Source: Oceanobacillus sojae (GTDB lineage Bacteria > Bacillota > Bacilli > Bacillales > Amphibacillaceae). Taken from it: 64,000 nt of DNA. A program made the translations under genes and the position numbers. The stretch is from contig NZ_BJYM01000005.1 in assembly GCF_007991515.1 (NCBI RefSeq), positions 186,001 through 250,000 of the forward strand, in the 5' to 3' direction. The notes under the pieces were generated by a model. It worked only from the letters and a program-made list of their open reading frames with translations. It did no database searches and was not told the DNA's origin. This document shows, piece by piece, positions 61,562 to 64,000 of this stretch; the first letter of the stretch is position 1; every line of letters starts with the position of its first letter.

Positions 61562-62884
61562 TTAATTGTTCCTCTCATGCCACTCTCTAATGTAGTTTAA
61601 CCTGTCTTTAAATTTTTTCTCATTTCCTTGATTTGTTGGAAAATAATACTGCTGTCCCTCCAAAGAAGGCGGCATTGTTTTCATCGTTGTTAATTTATCC
61701 TGTTCATCATGTGAATATTGATAATCTTTTCCATAATCCAGCTCTTTCATTAATTTTGTCGGTGCATTTCTTATTTGCAATGGTACTGGCTCATTAATAG
61801 ATTCCTTTACATCTTTTTTTGCTTTTTGCCGTGCTTTATATACAGCATTTGATTTTGGAGCAAGAGATAGATAAATGACAGCCTCTGTCAAATGAACATC
61901 ACATTCCGGCATCCCGATATACCTGCAGGCCTGGAATACATCAGTTGTAATTGTTAAGGCACGTGTATCTGCCAGACCGATATCCTCACTTGCAAAACGG
62001 ACTAACCTTCTTGCAATATATATCGGATCTTCTCCAGATTCCATCATCCTGGAGAGCCAATAAACAGCCGCATCCACATCACTGTTCCGCATCGATTTAT
62101 GCAGGGCAGAAATGATGTTATAATGCTCCTCCCCACTTTTATCATATAGGAAGGAAGTTCGGGTAATCAGCTGTTCCAGATTAGACTCATTAATATAGAA
62201 ACCTTCAGAGCTTGTATCACTATTTAAAACAGCCATTTCCAGCGTATTCAGGGCACTTCTTGCATCCCCGTTGGCAAATTTCGCGATGGCTCCCAGGCTT
62301 TGATCTGTTATTTGAATATTCTTATCACCAAACCCATAAGGATGATTTATCGCATTCTTTAGCAGGTTTACAATATCAGATAGTTCCAGCTGGTTTAAAA
62401 CAAATACCTTGCTTCTCGATAACAATGCGGCATTTACTTCAAAGGATGGGTTCTCTGTTGTTGCTCCAATTAAAATAATGCTGCCATTTTCTACATAAGG
62501 GAGGAAGGCATCCTGCTGCGCTTTGTTAAACCGGTGTATTTCATCAATAAAAATAATAGTTTTTTCACCTAAATCAAGCCTTGCTTCAGCTTCCTTCATA
62601 ATTATTTTAATATCCTTGATACTGCTGTTTACAGCAGACAGGTTAATAAATTTTGATTCTGTCTTATTGGCAATAATTTCAGCCAATGTTGTTTTCCCGA
62701 CCCCGGGCGGTCCCCAAAAAATAATAGACGTAACCTGATCATTTTCGATAATCTCTCGCAAAACCTTCCCACGGGCTAATAAGTGCTGCTGACCGGAAAA
62801 TTCATCCAGTGTTTTTGGCCGCACACGGCTGGCAAGTGGAGAATTTCTTTTATTATCCTCTGCAAAAAGTGATTCCTGCTTCAT
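61562..62884 (-). CDS. rarA: Replication-associated recombination protein A (AAA+ ATPase)
   Basis: A 440-residue RarA/MgsA/WRNIP1-family AAA+ protein. Walker A GPPGVGKT (about 50-57), Walker B IIFIDEIHRF (about 103-112), sensor region GATTENPSFE, arginine finger in LLSRSKVF and the C-terminal tetramerisation part. It acts at stalled forks with SSB and clamp-loader-like activity. GTG at 62893 is part of the AGGTGA ribosome site; the ATG at 62884 is the better start. Promoter carries a LexA-type box. Confidence 0.93.
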   Translation of the reverse strand: MKQESLFAEDNKRNSPLASRVRPKTLDEFSGQQHLLARGKVLREIIENDQVTSIIFWGPPGVGKTTLAEIIANKTESKFINLSAVNSSIKDIKIIMKEAEARLDLGEKTIIFIDEIHRFNKAQQDAFLPYVENGSIILIGATTENPSFEVNAALLSRSKVFVLNQLELSDIVNLLKNAINHPYGFGDKNIQITDQSLGAIAKFANGDARSALNTLEMAVLNSDTSSEGFYINESNLEQLITRTSFLYDKSGEEHYNIISALHKSMRNSDVDAAVYWLSRMMESGEDPIYIARRLVRFASEDIGLADTRALTITTDVFQACRYIGMPECDVHLTEAVIYLSLAPKSNAVYKARQKAKKDVKESINEPVPLQIRNAPTKLMKELDYGKDYQYSHDEQDKLTTMKTMPPSLEGQQYYFPTNQGNEKKFKDRLNYIREWHERNN

Positions 62885-63319
62885 TGGGCTCACCTCTCTT
62901 TTGAATGATTTGCATGTTAGGATTTAAATATTTTATTTTGGGTTTAAAACAAGTAGCTGCTTTAGCCTGACTTATTTTCTGAAATCCGCCCAAAAGAACA
63001 TTTGTTCTATTATAACAAATACTTATTCATTTGCAAAGTTATTTAAATCCAGAAAAGAATTTATAAAAACAAAAAGAACTGGTAATCGCAGCTCTTTCTA
63101 ATTCTTTCATTTTCTGTTAAGCATTTCAGCCTGATAGTTTTCATCTTTTCCTCGTATCTTCAGGTATATCTTTTTTCATTTCGCGACGTTAAATACTGCA
63201 TTAATGCCGCTCTTTTATCTTACCTTCCATCCTTAATAACTTGATAGGCTTATATATTATTAGAAGCTAATTCCCTTTATGTTATAATAAAATAAGACCA
63301 TTTCCAGGGAGAGTGAAAT
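62885..63319. other. Intergenic stretch with rarA promoter
   Basis: 435 bp without a gene: the rarA leader, promoter and SOS box (62995-63036), then about 280 bases of AT-rich sequence up to the L7/L12-like gene, in which I see nothing else clear. Confidence 0.4.
62995..63036 (-). promoter_or_regulatory. rarA promoter with LexA (SOS) box
   Basis: AGAACATTTGTTCT (62995-63008) matches the Bacillota LexA/DinR box (CGAACN4GTTCG core GAAC-N4-GTTC) with symmetric arms. It lies right after the -10 TATAAT (63009-63014), which is 16 bases from a TTGCAA -35 (63031-63036), on the minus strand. A box over the start site is the standard repressing position, so rarA may be SOS-inducible here. Confidence 0.7.
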
Positions 63320-63745
63320 ATGCTGTTTATACAAATCCTTTTAGTTGTTATTATACTTGCCGGAATTGTATATTTAATATTTTTACGCAAAAGAAATAAA
63401 TTTGATCCATCACAATCACGCAGGGATCCTTTTGAAGTTATTTTAGAAGCTTCGGAAATGCTTGAAAACAAAGAAAATAATGTATCGCCTATAAAATATA
63501 TGCGAGTAATGAAATATGTAAAACAAGAAACTGGAATGGGCTTCTTCGAATTAAAAAGATATATAGAAAATTCTACATCCCCCTATCAAAAATTAGAAGA
63601 CCCTGAAGTTGTACAACATTTAGAAGACATGCTCCAAAAACCTGAAAATGAACATAAAGCAGTTAAATATGTACAGGATTATAGTGGATTAAGCTTCGAA
63701 AAAGCGAAGAATTACATTGATAAATTCAAAAATACAATGCTTTAA
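63320..63745 (+). CDS. Membrane-anchored protein with two degenerate L7/L12-like motifs
   Basis: A 141-residue paralogue of the protein at 51839-52240: N-terminal helix (about 4-23), charged linker, then MRVMKYVKQETGMGFFELKR (about 60-79) and HKAVKYVQDYSGLSFEKAKN (about 113-132). The K.VKYV...TG....AK pattern is kept, but the second glycine and several basic positions of real L7/L12 are lost. GGGAGAG precedes the ATG. Monocistronic. Confidence 0.75.
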   Translation: MLFIQILLVVIILAGIVYLIFLRKRNKFDPSQSRRDPFEVILEASEMLENKENNVSPIKYMRVMKYVKQETGMGFFELKRYIENSTSPYQKLEDPEVVQHLEDMLQKPENEHKAVKYVQDYSGLSFEKAKNYIDKFKNTML

Positions 63746-64000
63746 AGTAATTCCCACTTTTTACAGAGTGGTTCAGATCTATTATATTTAATTTCACAAA
63801 AACACTTGACCTGAAATCGTTATCAGAAAGTACACTCAATTTAAGAAGCAGTCCGGAGTGAATTTAGCATGGAATCTGAATATTATGATGAGTGTAACTA
63901 AAATGGCATGATCATATAATATTCTGGTATTCCAGCTAATCCCGGGCTGTTCTTTTGTTATTATTCTTTTCCCTGCTACATTGTGATAAGTCTTTACACT
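63746..64000. other. Window end without a recognisable gene
   Basis: No supported coding frame; TGATAAGTC and AT-rich sequence only. A gene may begin past the edge. Confidence 0.35.

Noticed and set aside
1-64000. CRISPR arrays, tRNA, rRNA, insertion sequences, prophage
   Set aside because: No periodic repeats, no tRNA-like arms, no transposase or phage structural gene were seen.

Overview
The window is AT-rich chromosomal DNA of a low-GC, Gram-positive, spore-forming member of the Bacillaceae, most like Oceanobacillus/Virgibacillus in style. The evidence is a CotF-type spore coat protein, a DUF2512 (YndM-type) protein, the BdbC/BdbD thiol-oxidase pair, a YugH/YugG-type aminotransferase/Lrp pair, RarA, strong AGGAGG-type ribosome sites, GTG/TTG starts and many U-run terminators. 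I see no rRNA, tRNA, CRISPR array, prophage or intact insertion sequence.

Layout. 0-7.1 kb: two drug-exporter-like ABC operons facing apart, one with a PadR gene (minus) and one with a TetR gene (plus), each with visible operators. 7.1-7.5 kb: a probable type I toxin-antitoxin locus encoding a 27-residue holin-like peptide, with mRNA end pairing and a candidate antisense RNA. 7.6-14.4 kb: a YitT protein, then a beta-glucoside PTS operon (IIB, IIC, IIA, GH1 6-phospho-beta-glucosidase) divergent from a LicR/BglG-type activator; the IIC gene carries an in-frame amber stop. 14.5-25 kb: mixed housekeeping and stress genes (YhfP-type oxidoreductase, MerR-TipAS plus DUF2268 protease, a short ASCH protein, a free-standing DnaA domain-I protein, Nudix, pentapeptide-repeat, aldo/keto reductase, aminotransferase/Lrp, LysE exporter, AraC regulator). 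25-30.4 kb: bdbDC, an XRE regulator with a small membrane protein behind tandem operators, a decayed methyltransferase gene, another LysE exporter, YndM and CotF. 30.6-35.3 kb: a complete capBCADE (pgsBCA plus gamma-glutamyltranspeptidase and small capE) poly-gamma-glutamate capsule operon. 36-42.6 kb: GNAT/TetR, then an amidohydrolase + sodium symporter operon divergent from a nucleoside phosphorylase + MFS pair. 42.7-64 kb: YoaK, MBL hydrolase, nitronate monooxygenase, a TetR/DHA2-type MFS exporter, a LysR/YeiH pair, a TetR/RND exporter, MerR plus a membrane protein, Nudix, YfmJ-type oxidoreductase, PAP2 phosphatase, RarA with an apparent LexA box, and two membrane-anchored proteins carrying tandem ribosomal L7/L12-like segments.

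How the parts fit. The strongest theme is local regulation of efflux: four exporters (two ABC, one MFS, one RND) each lie beside their own PadR or TetR gene, and the control region of each regulator operon contains dyads or repeats laid over or around a recognisable sigma-A promoter. The TetR operators of the ABC operon (about 3.9 kb) and of the RND operon (about 56.3 kb) are nearly identical, suggesting cross-talk. Gene decay is also evident: amber IIC, frameshifted methyltransferase, a DUF2000-like stub, a broken membrane-protein remnant and a shortened ASCH gene. The least explained items are the type I TA locus, the solo DnaA domain-I protein, the L7/L12-like membrane proteins and a candidate small RNA next to rarA. 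All functional assignments come from reading motifs by eye; no database search was run.
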